This document shows positions 33,771-41,417 of a stretch of DNA of 64,000 bases, piece after piece. Position numbers and translations under genes: made by a program. This stretch comes from Microbacterium profundi (lineage in GTDB: Bacteria > Actinomycetota > Actinomycetes > Actinomycetales > Microbacteriaceae): the NCBI RefSeq assembly GCF_000763375.1, contig NZ_JPSY01000001.1:744001-808000 (forward strand), written 5' to 3'. The stretch's first letter is position 1; every line of letters begins with the position of its first letter. The notes beneath the pieces are model-generated. The model had not been told where the DNA came from. It was given only the letters and a program-made list of their open reading frames with translations, and did not search any database.

Positions 33771-34754
33771 TCAGTGGATATCTGGATCGGATTGCGGTGT
33801 TCTGGTGAGCGCGGGAACGAGCCGAAGGAACACGACCATGCCGACGAGTTCGATGAGCGTCTGAGTGACCACCGCCAGCGGGGCGATCGCGAGCGGGGCG
33901 GGAAGAGCGAGCGCAAGCGGAAGCACCACGAGGGAGTTGCGGGTAGCTCCGCTGAACATAACCGCCCGGGTCTCGGGAACGGCCAGCCTGGCCACTCGCC
34001 CTGCAGCAACACCGACCAGCAGCATGATGGCGAGGAACGCAGCATACAGTGGCACGACCCGGAGCAAGACGACGGCTTGACTGCCGACGCCGGCGATCTG
34101 TGAGCCGACCACCACGGCGAGGGTCCCCATCATCAGCGGCACCATTGCCGCGGCGAAGACCTCCTCGATCACCCGCCCAACTCGATGGCGACGGGCGAGG
34201 GTTTGCACGATCGCGGCCGCAGTGAGCGGGATCACGATGAGGATCAGGAACGCCTCGACGAAGGGCTCGAGTTCGATATGTTCGACGGCGTCGCTGCCGA
34301 CGAACAACCACAGATATGCAGGGAGCAGCACGATCTGCAGCAGCATGAGCAGCGGCGTCGCGGCAAGCAACCGAGCACGGGCACCGCCGGCGAGACCGGT
34401 GAAGACGATCACGTAGTCCACGCACGGTGCGAGCAGCACCAGCAACAGTCCGACCAGCAGCCCCTGGTCGTCGGCCACGAACCTTGACAGCCCGAAGGCG
34501 ATGAGAGGGACGGCCAGGAAGTTGACGACCAGCACAGTACCGAGGAATCGGAAGTCGCGGAACGCGCGACCGACCTCGATCAGCGGGACGCCGAGGAACG
34601 TCGCGAAGAGCAGCAGGGCCAACGCTGGATTGGTCGCCCTGGACAGCACGGGCGCGACCGGAGGCCAGATCAACCCGACGGCGATGCCGGTACCGATCGC
34701 GGCGACATAAAGCGCTACCTGGTGCTGTTCCCACCACTTCACCGCTGCGCGCAT
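33771..34754 (-). CDS. ACR3/bile-acid-symporter-like arsenic resistance permease
   Basis: 327 residues, ten hydrophobic helices. The helix-4 motif 'LLVLLAPCVDYVIVFTGLAGG' places the conserved Cys of arsenite permeases (APC) in the right context, and 'MFSGATRNSLVVLPLALALP' matches the second discontinuous helix. Likely exports arsenite or a related oxyanion. No arsC or ars-specific arsR is adjacent, so the substrate is not certain. ATG 34754 is chosen because hydrophobic sequence starts soon after it. Confidence 0.8.
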   Translation of the reverse strand: MRAAVKWWEQHQVALYVAAIGTGIAVGLIWPPVAPVLSRATNPALALLLFATFLGVPLIEVGRAFRDFRFLGTVLVVNFLAVPLIAFGLSRFVADDQGLLVGLLLVLLAPCVDYVIVFTGLAGGARARLLAATPLLMLLQIVLLPAYLWLFVGSDAVEHIELEPFVEAFLILIVIPLTAAAIVQTLARRHRVGRVIEEVFAAAMVPLMMGTLAVVVGSQIAGVGSQAVVLLRVVPLYAAFLAIMLLVGVAAGRVARLAVPETRAVMFSGATRNSLVVLPLALALPAPLAIAPLAVVTQTLIELVGMVVFLRLVPALTRTPQSDPDIH

Positions 34755-34897
34755 GTGCACCAGCCTAGAGAACCCCCGGGGGCTCGACATTGAGACGGGT
34801 TCAACGCCAAGCGTCACCGTTGTGGCCGATTCCCGATGCGCGCTCGACGCGATCATGACCGTGACCGCTTGTGCGGCCCGCACCGCGGACTGCGCTC

Positions 34898-34915
34898 TTT
34901 TCGGTCTACCGAAAT
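34898..34915 (+). promoter_or_regulatory. MntR/DtxR-like box 1
   Basis: TTTTCGGTCTACCGAAAT is an 18-bp palindrome (perfect 7-bp arms) in the same register as box 2, 27 bp downstream. It overlaps the -35 region for the TATTAT -10. Confidence 0.65.
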
Positions 34916-34924
34916 ATTGCTATT

Positions 34925-34942
34925 ATTTCGGCATGCCTAAAT
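34925..34942 (+). promoter_or_regulatory. MntR/DtxR-like box 2 covering the mntH start codon
   Basis: ATTTCGGCATGCCTAAAT is an 18-bp near-palindrome close to known DtxR-family manganese boxes (TTTAGGC-like half sites). The ATG of mntH lies at its centre, and the -10 TATTAT (34921-34926) abuts it. Confidence 0.7.
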
Positions 34943-36402
34943 CTCTCGCGGATGAGACCCGACCACCACTTTCGAGAGCCCGTCGCGCGGCTGCGACACC
35001 AAGAGGTGCCAAACGACCGGATGCCGCGGGGCGAAAGCCGCAGCGCGGTGCAGCATCAGTGGGACGCACTGCTTGGCTCATCGGTCCGGCACTCGTCGCC
35101 GGCGTCGCGTACCTCGATCCGGGCAACGTCGCGAGCAATATGACGGCGGGGGCACGATACGGATACATGCTCGTTTGGGTCGTGATCCTCGCGAACATAA
35201 TGGCGTGGCTGATCCAGTACCTCTCGGCGAAGCTCGGCGTCGTGACCGGCGAAAGCCTGCCTGAGGTGCTCGGCCGGCGTCTGCGCAACCGATGGGGAAG
35301 GCGCGCGTACTGGCTGCAGGCGGAACTCGTCGCCATGGCGACGGACCTTGCCGAAGTCATCGGCGGTGCGGTGGCCCTCTATCTTCTGTTCGACGTACCT
35401 CTCGTTTGGGGCGGCCTGATCACCGGTGCGGTCTCGATCGTACTGCTCATGATTCAGTCGCGGCACGGGCACCGCACGTTCGAGTTCGTCATCATCGGGC
35501 TCCTCATGATCATCACCGTGGGATTCACCGTCGGGGTCTTCGTCGCCCCACCCGACCCTGGAGGACTCCTGGCCGGGGTCGTGCCGCGTTTCGAGGGAGC
35601 GAACTCGGTGCTGCTCGCCGCGTCGATCCTGGGTGCGACGATCATGCCGCATGCGATCTATGCGCACTCGGCACTCAGCCGCGACCGATTCGTGACCCGG
35701 GAGGTCAGCTTTCCATCTGCCGCGGTGGCGAGCGCATCGGGCGGTTGGGGTCGCAGGATGCTGTCGGCGCTCGCCGTTCGTGAAGGGCCGTCCTCAGGCG
35801 GTGCGGATCGTCCGGTTCGCGAACCGGGGACCTCGACCGTCATGCCCACGGACACGCTGGTGCGCGCCACACGATGGGACGTTTCGATCGCGATGGCGAT
35901 CGCCGGCACCGTGAACCTCTGCATCATGCTGCTCGCGGCGGTGAACCTCGCGGGTGTCGAAGGCACCGACAGCCTCGAAGGCGCCTATGCCGCTCTCGAC
36001 GTCTCCCTCGGCCCGATGATCGCGACGCTCTTCGCCGTGGGTCTTCTCGCATCCGGTCTCGCCTCGACATCGGTCGGTGCATACGCCGGCGCCGAAATCA
36101 TGCAGGGGTTGCTGCACGTGAGGATCCCACTCATCGTGCGGCGACTTGTCACGCTGGTTCCCGCGATCGTGATCCTCTCGCTCGGCTTCGATCCGACCAT
36201 CTCGCTCGTCCTGAGTCAGGTCGTGCTGTCCTTCGGCATCCCGTTCGCGCTCATACCGCTGGTCGCTCTCACAGCCAAGAGGAGCGTGCTGGGCCGGTGG
36301 CGGAACCACTGGGCGACGACCGCCGTCGGCATCACGGCATCCGTGTTCCTCATCACCCTCAACGGAGTGCTGCTCTGGCTGATCCTGAGCGGCGCGAACT
36401 GA
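34933..36402 (+). CDS. mntH: Nramp-family divalent metal transporter (MntH)
   Basis: 489 residues, about eleven helices after a basic N-terminal extension. Metal-site motifs are 'VAGVAYLDPGNVASN' (DPGN, helix 1) and 'ILGATIMPHAIYAHS' (MPH, helix 6). Proton-coupled Mn(II)/Fe(II) uptake is expected. The message looks leaderless (TATTAT, 6 nt, ATG), and two MntR-like boxes cover the promoter and the start codon. That predicts repression by manganese or iron through a DtxR-family protein encoded elsewhere. Confidence 0.93.
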   Translation: MPKSLADETRPPLSRARRAAATPRGAKRPDAAGRKPQRGAASVGRTAWLIGPALVAGVAYLDPGNVASNMTAGARYGYMLVWVVILANIMAWLIQYLSAKLGVVTGESLPEVLGRRLRNRWGRRAYWLQAELVAMATDLAEVIGGAVALYLLFDVPLVWGGLITGAVSIVLLMIQSRHGHRTFEFVIIGLLMIITVGFTVGVFVAPPDPGGLLAGVVPRFEGANSVLLAASILGATIMPHAIYAHSALSRDRFVTREVSFPSAAVASASGGWGRRMLSALAVREGPSSGGADRPVREPGTSTVMPTDTLVRATRWDVSIAMAIAGTVNLCIMLLAAVNLAGVEGTDSLEGAYAALDVSLGPMIATLFAVGLLASGLASTSVGAYAGAEIMQGLLHVRIPLIVRRLVTLVPAIVILSLGFDPTISLVLSQVVLSFGIPFALIPLVALTAKRSVLGRWRNHWATTAVGITASVFLITLNGVLLWLILSGAN

Positions 36403-36416
36403 GCCTTGATCCGTCC

Positions 36417-36648
36417 GGGGTTTGATGTGGTCTGATTCCGGCCGACCTCACTACCGCGCGATCGATCACGTGCTCTTCTGGGTAGACCTCGGCGAGGGGT
36501 AGACCTCGGCGAGGGCCGTGATGCGGTTGAGAGCCGCGTACATCACGCCGAAGCCCGGGTGATCGTCCTCGGTTCAGAGGGATGCGGGTCGAAGCGCATG
36601 CCCGGAATGGGTCCGAACTCGCACATCTCGTCCCAGTCCTGAGGGTGA
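36417..36648 (-). pseudogene. RES-domain toxin remnant, frameshifted
   Basis: Reading the minus strand and joining frames gives 'DWDEMCEFGPIPGMRFDPHP', then 'DHPGFGVMYAALNRITALAE', then 'VYPEEHVIDRAVVRS'. This order (RFDPHP, GV-Y-A, TALAEV) is the pattern of RES-domain NAD-degrading toxins. One shift occurs after 'PSEP', and a second comes from a tandem 17-bp duplication (36482-36515 region). The gene cannot make a full toxin. Family call by pattern memory. Confidence 0.5.
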
Positions 36649-36870
36649 TCACCCGACCTGTTCGGCGGTCAGGGTACGGGTGGTCGCACCCAGCCGAGTC
36701 TCGCGCTCGAAACGGGCCAGATCGCCGGCGCCGGCGCTGACGCTGACGCTGACGCGACACTCGAGCTCGGTGAGACGGTCAGCGGAGAGCGCGCCCGAAC
36801 GGACGAGCACGTCGGCATGACTCTTCGTGAGTCCTCCGCCGCGCGACCGCACCGCGGAACCCCAGTCGCC
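36649..36870 (-). pseudogene. Truncated gene upstream of RES remnant (antitoxin position)
   Basis: A frame ending in 'LARFERETRLGATTRTLTAE' and stop at 36649 overlaps the start of the RES remnant, the position expected for its partner. Upstream the frame runs into the antisense of the Abi-like gene with unconvincing sequence, so the 5' part appears lost. I do not recognise the family. Confidence 0.35.
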
Positions 36871-36921
36871 CGACTTCGCCTGATTTCGGACCCGCCGCGC
36901 CCCGTTTAGTTCATGGGCTGA

Positions 36922-37601
36922 GTGTCTACCGCATCTGGTGACTTCGACCCGGCCTTCTACGGTGACCTCGTACCACTTGTCACCGCAGACCGGCTGGGCT
37001 CGTACCTTCGCGCGACCGGTGGTAACCTCGCGGACGCGTTCACTTTGTGTGAGTGGAACATGCGTGGCGGGGCAAGCATCATGGAACTCACTTCGATGGT
37101 CGAGGTCCTTGCACGCAACGCGCCAGATCGCGAGCTTCGTGATTGGGCTCATCGTCGACGCGGCGGCGCTTCCTGGTTGAACGTCTCGCCGCTGGACAGT
37201 CAAGGTGCCGCCGACATTCAGAAGGCGCGCGACCGGGCAACCCGGCGAGGCAAGCGCGCAGAAGTTCACGGCCGGGTCGTTGCGGAACTCCCCCTCGGTT
37301 TCTGGCGCTACCTCGTCGAGTCTCGATATCTGACCATGCTCAGGATCCCAGCGACTCATCGCGCGTTCCCCAACGGAGATCCCGATCTCCGCACTCGTCA
37401 ACGCGAAGTTGCCTTCCGGATGCAGCAGCTCAACTTCGTGCGGAACCGTGCCGCCCATCACGCTTGGCTGAGATGCGTCGGCCAACGGTCAAGCGCGACG
37501 TCCGGCGAAGGCGACCCGCTATCGTCGTTCATTTGCCCGCGTGGGATCCTGGTCAGGAGCAGGTGCCAATTGTTCCAGCCCGTACGCCGACGCCGTGTTG
37601 A
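36922..37601 (+). pseudogene. Abi-like (HEPN) protein gene, frameshifted
   Basis: From GTG 36922 the product resembles actinobacterial Abi-like proteins: 'DRLGSYLRATGG', 'LCEWNMRGGASIMEL', 'LPLGFWRYLVESRYLTML' and the HEPN motif 'RNRAAHH'. Near 37455-37470 the family-like sequence moves to another frame ('VKRDVRRRRPAIVVHLPAW', 'VPARTPTP'), which stops at 37601. The first frame runs on with unrelated sequence to 37617. A single indel therefore broke the C-terminus, although the HEPN motif itself is intact. Confidence 0.55.
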
Positions 37602-37662
37602 TCGAGCCCCGTGCTGATCGACACGGCCCCGCGGACGCTGCGCGACCTCATCCCCATCGTCG

Positions 37663-38598
37663 GTGCGAACCACGGAAGTTCGGGGAGTCGCTCGCCCCGA
37701 TGACGACGGGTACACGTTCGGCCAGGTCGACGACACGTTCCGCGTCTACGCGAACAAGATCGAAGACCTCGTCTGGCGCTACCTCGACGACTTCGCCGAC
37801 CTGACCGACATTCTGCAGGTGCGGCTCCGCGAGGACACCCTGGCAGCGATCGAGGCTGACGTGCTCTCCGGCGACGGCCTCGAGGACCGCTTCACCGGCG
37901 TCCTCGAAACCTCCGGCGTGCAGGTGCATGCCTTCACCGGGGACCTGCTCGGCCAGGAGCGCGAGCTGACAGGCTGGGCGCTGAACCCGCTCGACCTCAT
38001 GGCGCTCGAGGCGCTGCGCGAGAACGGCGACGACGAGCTGGTCTTCGACAGTACCTGCCTGTGGCATCTACGGGGGTTCGGTGCCAAGCTGAGACGGATG
38101 AACCGCTCTCAGAAGGTCGCCGTTACCGTGTGCGTACTCGTCGTCGCGGGCCTCGCCGCTGTGGCTGCTCCCGCTGTTGCGTCGGTCGCGTCGGATATCG
38201 GCGGCTGGGCGCTGTTCAATCAGCCCGCCGCTGATGCCCCGGCTGATGCCTCTGATGCTCCGGCTGATGCCGCTGCTGTTCCAGCTGATGAGCCGGTCGC
38301 CTCTCCCGCGCCGATCCCGGATCGCACCCACGGCGACTGCGCACTGCTGTACTATCCGACCGGCCCGTCGAGCATTCCGCGGCTCGACGCACCCATCGAC
38401 AACGGTCCGCGCGAGTTCGCGATTGGCGAGGTCGGCCTCGTCGACGGCATCCCGACGACCTACACCGTCGCGCCGGGCGATGCGATCCAGGGAATCGGTG
38501 CCCGCTTCTGCGTGTTCGGGACGGGCCTGTTCTACTTAAACGAAGTTCACCTGCAGGGCACCATCCAGCCGGGAGACGTGCTGCGCCTGCGCCCATAG
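37663..38598 (+). CDS. LysM-like secreted protein with N-terminal extension
   Basis: The continuous frame encodes 311 residues. Residues 1-145 form an acidic, soluble stretch I do not recognise. Residues 146-172 ('MNRSQKVAVTVCVLVVAGLA...') form a signal peptide or membrane helix. An Ala/Asp/Pro spacer follows, then a C-terminal LysM-like module ('YTVAPGDAIQGIGARFCV', 'GTIQPGDVLRLRP'). The real gene may start at ATG 38098 and give a 166-residue secreted protein, with the upstream half a fused gene fragment. The module is paralogous to that in the convergent lipoprotein 38732-39322. Confidence 0.55.
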   Translation: MRTTEVRGVARPDDDGYTFGQVDDTFRVYANKIEDLVWRYLDDFADLTDILQVRLREDTLAAIEADVLSGDGLEDRFTGVLETSGVQVHAFTGDLLGQERELTGWALNPLDLMALEALRENGDDELVFDSTCLWHLRGFGAKLRRMNRSQKVAVTVCVLVVAGLAAVAAPAVASVASDIGGWALFNQPAADAPADASDAPADAAAVPADEPVASPAPIPDRTHGDCALLYYPTGPSSIPRLDAPIDNGPREFAIGEVGLVDGIPTTYTVAPGDAIQGIGARFCVFGTGLFYLNEVHLQGTIQPGDVLRLRP

Positions 38599-38731
38599 CG
38601 CTCGATCATCCGAAGGCCCCTCCCCGTCTCGCTGGTAGATGCCGTTGCAGAGTGCGCTGCGCATGGAGGTATCCCCTCGTCGGTCGCGGCCCCACGCGCG
38701 GGGCTAGCGTTGGCAGCTCATGCGCCCGACT

Positions 38732-39322
38732 CTACCGCTGCGGTGGGATGGTGAAGCTGGGCGAGAAATCGTGCACCGCTCCCGCCTCGTCGCCGACGCT
38801 CGCGATCGTGTACGGGTTCAGGTTGATCGTGTCGCCCGCGTAGACGACGGCGCGCTGCTGGCCTTCCGAGCTGTACAGCCCGGTACGGCGGATCGCGTTC
38901 AGCATTTCGAGGTACGTGGGGTTCGCGCCGACGCAGAACCGCTGGGCGATGCCGTTGATGGTGTCGCCCTCGGCAGCGACGTAGGCGACGGGTTCACCGT
39001 TCTCGTTGAGCACCGACTCGCCCTGCGCCTGAGCGCGGGGTCCGGAATCGCCCAGCAGCGTAGGCTCCAGGCCGTTCATCGTCCCCTCGACATGGTCAGC
39101 GGGGATCAGCTCCGGTGCGGCGTCGCACGTGATATATGTCTGCAACGGTTCCTCGACGACCGGCTCCACGGTCGGCGTCGGCATCGCAACCGGAGTCGTT
39201 GTGCGGGGCGCGACTGTCGGTGCCTCGGCAGCCGCCTGACCCGTGGCGCACCCAGTGAGGATGAGGACGGTGAGCGCAAGCGCGGCGGCAGCGGGGACGG
39301 TCTTGGCTGTGCGGTTCATCAT
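38732..39322 (-). CDS. LysM-like lipoprotein
   Basis: 196 residues. Lipobox 'LTVLILTGCAT' after a short basic start, a Pro/Thr-rich spacer, and a C-terminal LysM-like module with 'AEGDTINGIAQRFCVGANPT' and 'VYAGDTINLNPYT'. The unusual Cys inside the module (RFCV) is shared with the neighbour at 37663-38598. It probably binds peptidoglycan or another glycan at the cell surface. The two genes converge. Confidence 0.75.
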   Translation of the reverse strand: MMNRTAKTVPAAAALALTVLILTGCATGQAAAEAPTVAPRTTTPVAMPTPTVEPVVEEPLQTYITCDAAPELIPADHVEGTMNGLEPTLLGDSGPRAQAQGESVLNENGEPVAYVAAEGDTINGIAQRFCVGANPTYLEMLNAIRRTGLYSSEGQQRAVVYAGDTINLNPYTIASVGDEAGAVHDFSPSFTIPPQR

Positions 39323-39492
39323 ATGAACGAACGGTACCGGTCACTCGCGGGGTAAAGCTAGCGCGCCTCACCAGACGGGATTCCGTGCGTGCCGTCGCGG
39401 CCCCGTCCGGACTAGCGAGTTGAAACCCAACTGCACCGTCTACTGCACCGGATTCCCGCTGCGCAGGTTCTCATACCTCGCCATTCAAGCAG

Positions 39493-39517
39493 AAAACCCC
39501 CGTTCCCCGGGTGTTTT
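39493..39517 (-). terminator. Rho-independent terminator
   Basis: AAAACACCCG / CGGGGGTTTT stem of 10 bp (one mismatch) with a 5-nt loop, followed on the minus strand by TTTTCT. It lies beside the duplicated tRNA end. Confidence 0.7.
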
Positions 39518-39522
39518 CATCT

Positions 39523-39557
39523 GTAGCAGGAGCGGGGCTTGAACCCGCGACCTCACG
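39523..39557. repeat. 35-bp direct repeat of the tRNA-Met 3' end (att-like, left)
   Basis: Identical over 35 bp to 41161-41195, the 3' third of tRNA-Met including the T-arm and acceptor strand. No 5' half of a tRNA follows, so it is the footprint of site-specific integration. Confidence 0.8.
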
Positions 39558-39715
39558 CTACGCACTCAATCCTCGACGCATCTGGAGTGCCATGGGCAGG
39601 ACTCGGCATTTCATGATTGATCAGGGAATACCTGGTTCGCGATGGGCCGGTGGCCTTGACGCCTGCTCGAGAATGATGCCCGACGAGCGCAATTGTGATG
39701 AGTTCCTATGACTCA

Positions 39716-40693
39716 TCAAGTCCGTAACCGCCAAAGGCTGGACGATGCCCAGTCGGCCGGCGCGCCCATCGACGTCAACTCCATGCCGCTGTCGGCGGGG
39801 AAGGTGCGAAGCACGGAGGGCAGGAGTCGCGTGTTCGCGCCGAGGGTGTTCAGCGCGAGGTGCTGAAGCAGAGTGAGCATCGCGAAGGTGCTGTCTTTCA
39901 CGGGCACGATCGCGTCGAGGGCCGGGTACAGGCCGCGTCGTGGCAGCTTCGGAGTCAGTGAGTAGTACCGGTTGTAGAGGCGCGAATGGTGGGCGCAGAC
40001 GTTGCGGACGACGTTCAGTGCCCGGACCCAGGACTTCAGCTGCGCAGCATTCAGCCCGAACGCCTGGGCGACGTTGTCGCGGACACCGAGCGGCGCGAAG
40101 CTGTAGAGGTACGAGAGCCCTCCCCAGTCGAGAACGTCGACAGCGACCCAGATCGGGACAACGGAGTTGCGCTTCTCGCGATGGTGGACGACGAACTCTT
40201 CGCGTGAGTCTCTGACCTGCCGATCAAGCTTCGCGATCCAGACTGGATAGTCGGACGCTCGGTCCATCGAGAGCCGCTCGGGCTTGCGGTGGATCATTGG
40301 GTCGACCTCGCCGAGACGGTACCCGAGCAGCGCGCGAAGGTAGGTTTCGACGTGCTGAAGCGGTCCGAACGCCGCCGCACGCAGACGATTGTCGAACTCC
40401 CATATCGCTTCGACCTGCGTCAGCGAGGTGCCGGGGCGAAAACGACCGGTCCGCACGCCAGCCGAGTCCTTGAAACGAAACGGGTACGAGTAGCCGCTGA
40501 GCGTGTAATACCCGACACGACGCAGGAGCGCCATCGCCGCATCCTCATCGTCGATCAGCATCCCACGATCCGCGAGAAGAGCAACCTGCTCGCGATAGGT
40601 CTTGTGCGGCTTCGGCTCCACGAACCCCGTACTCCGGTAGAAGAAAGACCGGCCCTGGACTCCCAAGGGAGCGGAACCGGTCGTGTTACTCAC
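39716..40693 (-). CDS. Abi_2 family (AbiD/F-like) HEPN defence protein
   Basis: 325 residues matching the Abi_2 family: 'PHKTYREQVALLADRGMLI', 'RRVGYYTLSGYSYPFR', 'ALLGYRL', and the HEPN RNase motif 'RNVCAHHSRLYNRYY'. Such proteins act in abortive infection or as RNase toxins. It is intact and is the only complete gene between the two 35-bp repeats, i.e. the cargo of the relic element. The last ~25 residues near the left end are less typical. Confidence 0.85.
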   Translation of the reverse strand: MSNTTGSAPLGVQGRSFFYRSTGFVEPKPHKTYREQVALLADRGMLIDDEDAAMALLRRVGYYTLSGYSYPFRFKDSAGVRTGRFRPGTSLTQVEAIWEFDNRLRAAAFGPLQHVETYLRALLGYRLGEVDPMIHRKPERLSMDRASDYPVWIAKLDRQVRDSREEFVVHHREKRNSVVPIWVAVDVLDWGGLSYLYSFAPLGVRDNVAQAFGLNAAQLKSWVRALNVVRNVCAHHSRLYNRYYSLTPKLPRRGLYPALDAIVPVKDSTFAMLTLLQHLALNTLGANTRLLPSVLRTFPADSGMELTSMGAPADWASSSLWRLRT

Positions 40694-40743
40694 ACGCTAT
40701 CACGCTCGACTGACACTCAGCCGGGGGACTCATCGCCGAGCGA

Positions 40744-40908
40744 CTAATCCTGGATCCACCGATGTTCTTGAGCGCTGAGGTGTGGGACCTGCCGTGTCTG
40801 CCCGTCCCAGTCTCGGAGTCGAGCCGACGCACGGTACCGGCGGACGCTGATCTGGCGCGTCGCGATCTCCCCGAACGTGCCGATCGGCATCCGTGGCCGC
40901 CCGCGCAT
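40744..40908 (-). pseudogene. Tyrosine integrase remnant (N-terminal arm domain)
   Basis: From ATG 40908 the minus strand encodes 'RGRPRMPIGTFGEI' and 'RYRASARLRDWDGQTRQV', the start of actinobacterial phage/ICE integrases. The frame then changes to unrelated residues and stops at 40744. The catalytic domain is missing. Position just inside the tRNA-Met gene is where an integrase is expected. Confidence 0.6.
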
Positions 40909-41160
40909 CAGAACTCGCCCCCACACGCGCCAGCAACGACATGCGAAGTGTGAACCGGCCAGGGCACGAGGCGAGCATTTCTTCTCATGCCAGGGAGGTG
41001 CGCCAAATCAGCCGACACCAGTCGAGGCCGACCGAACACCAGCTCCACACGATCAGCGCAAACAAGCCAACCTGTGGACAACTCGCGAATAAGTGTTGAA
41101 TACATCAGATTTCCGTCCCTTCATTCGGGACAAGAAAACTTGGTCAAACCATATTTCGAA
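40909..41160. other. Non-coding stretch between integrase remnant and tRNA-Met
   Basis: No supported gene. It probably held the integrase promoter and attachment core sequences. Confidence 0.4.
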
Positions 41161-41195
41161 GTAGCAGGAGCGGGGCTTGAACCCGCGACCTCACG
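41161..41195. repeat. 35-bp direct repeat (att-like, right) within tRNA-Met
   Basis: Exact match to 39523-39557. It includes the T-arm and acceptor 3' strand of the functional tRNA gene. Confidence 0.8.
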
Positions 41196-41235
41196 ATTAT
41201 GAGTCGTGCGCTCTCACCAACTGAGCTACCCTGCC
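41162..41235 (-). tRNA. tRNA-Met (CAT), elongator type
   Basis: Full cloverleaf on the minus strand: acceptor GGCAGGG paired with TCCTGCT (two G-U pairs), D-arm GCTC-AGTTGGTGA-GAGC, anticodon loop CTCATAA giving CAT, and T-loop TTCAAGC. The 3' end is not CCA-encoded. It served as integration site. Confidence 0.92.
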
Positions 41236-41279
41236 GCACGGCATCCCCGCCCATGAAGAACATGAAAGCGAATGCTGCG

Positions 41280-41351
<72 letters not shown>

Positions 41352-41417
41352 GCTGTCACCCGCGAGGGCAACCACACGAGAATACCATTTCTTCGGCGTT
41401 CTCAAAAACTGAGAGGG

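Noticed and set aside
36649..37485. A 278-codon minus-strand frame as one intact gene
   Set aside because: Most of it is antisense to the Abi-like gene. Only the last ~70 codons look protein-like, so only a fragment was annotated.
39523..39557. A second tRNA gene
   Set aside because: Only the 3' third of tRNA-Met is present. There is no D-arm or anticodon arm, so it is an integration footprint rather than a gene.
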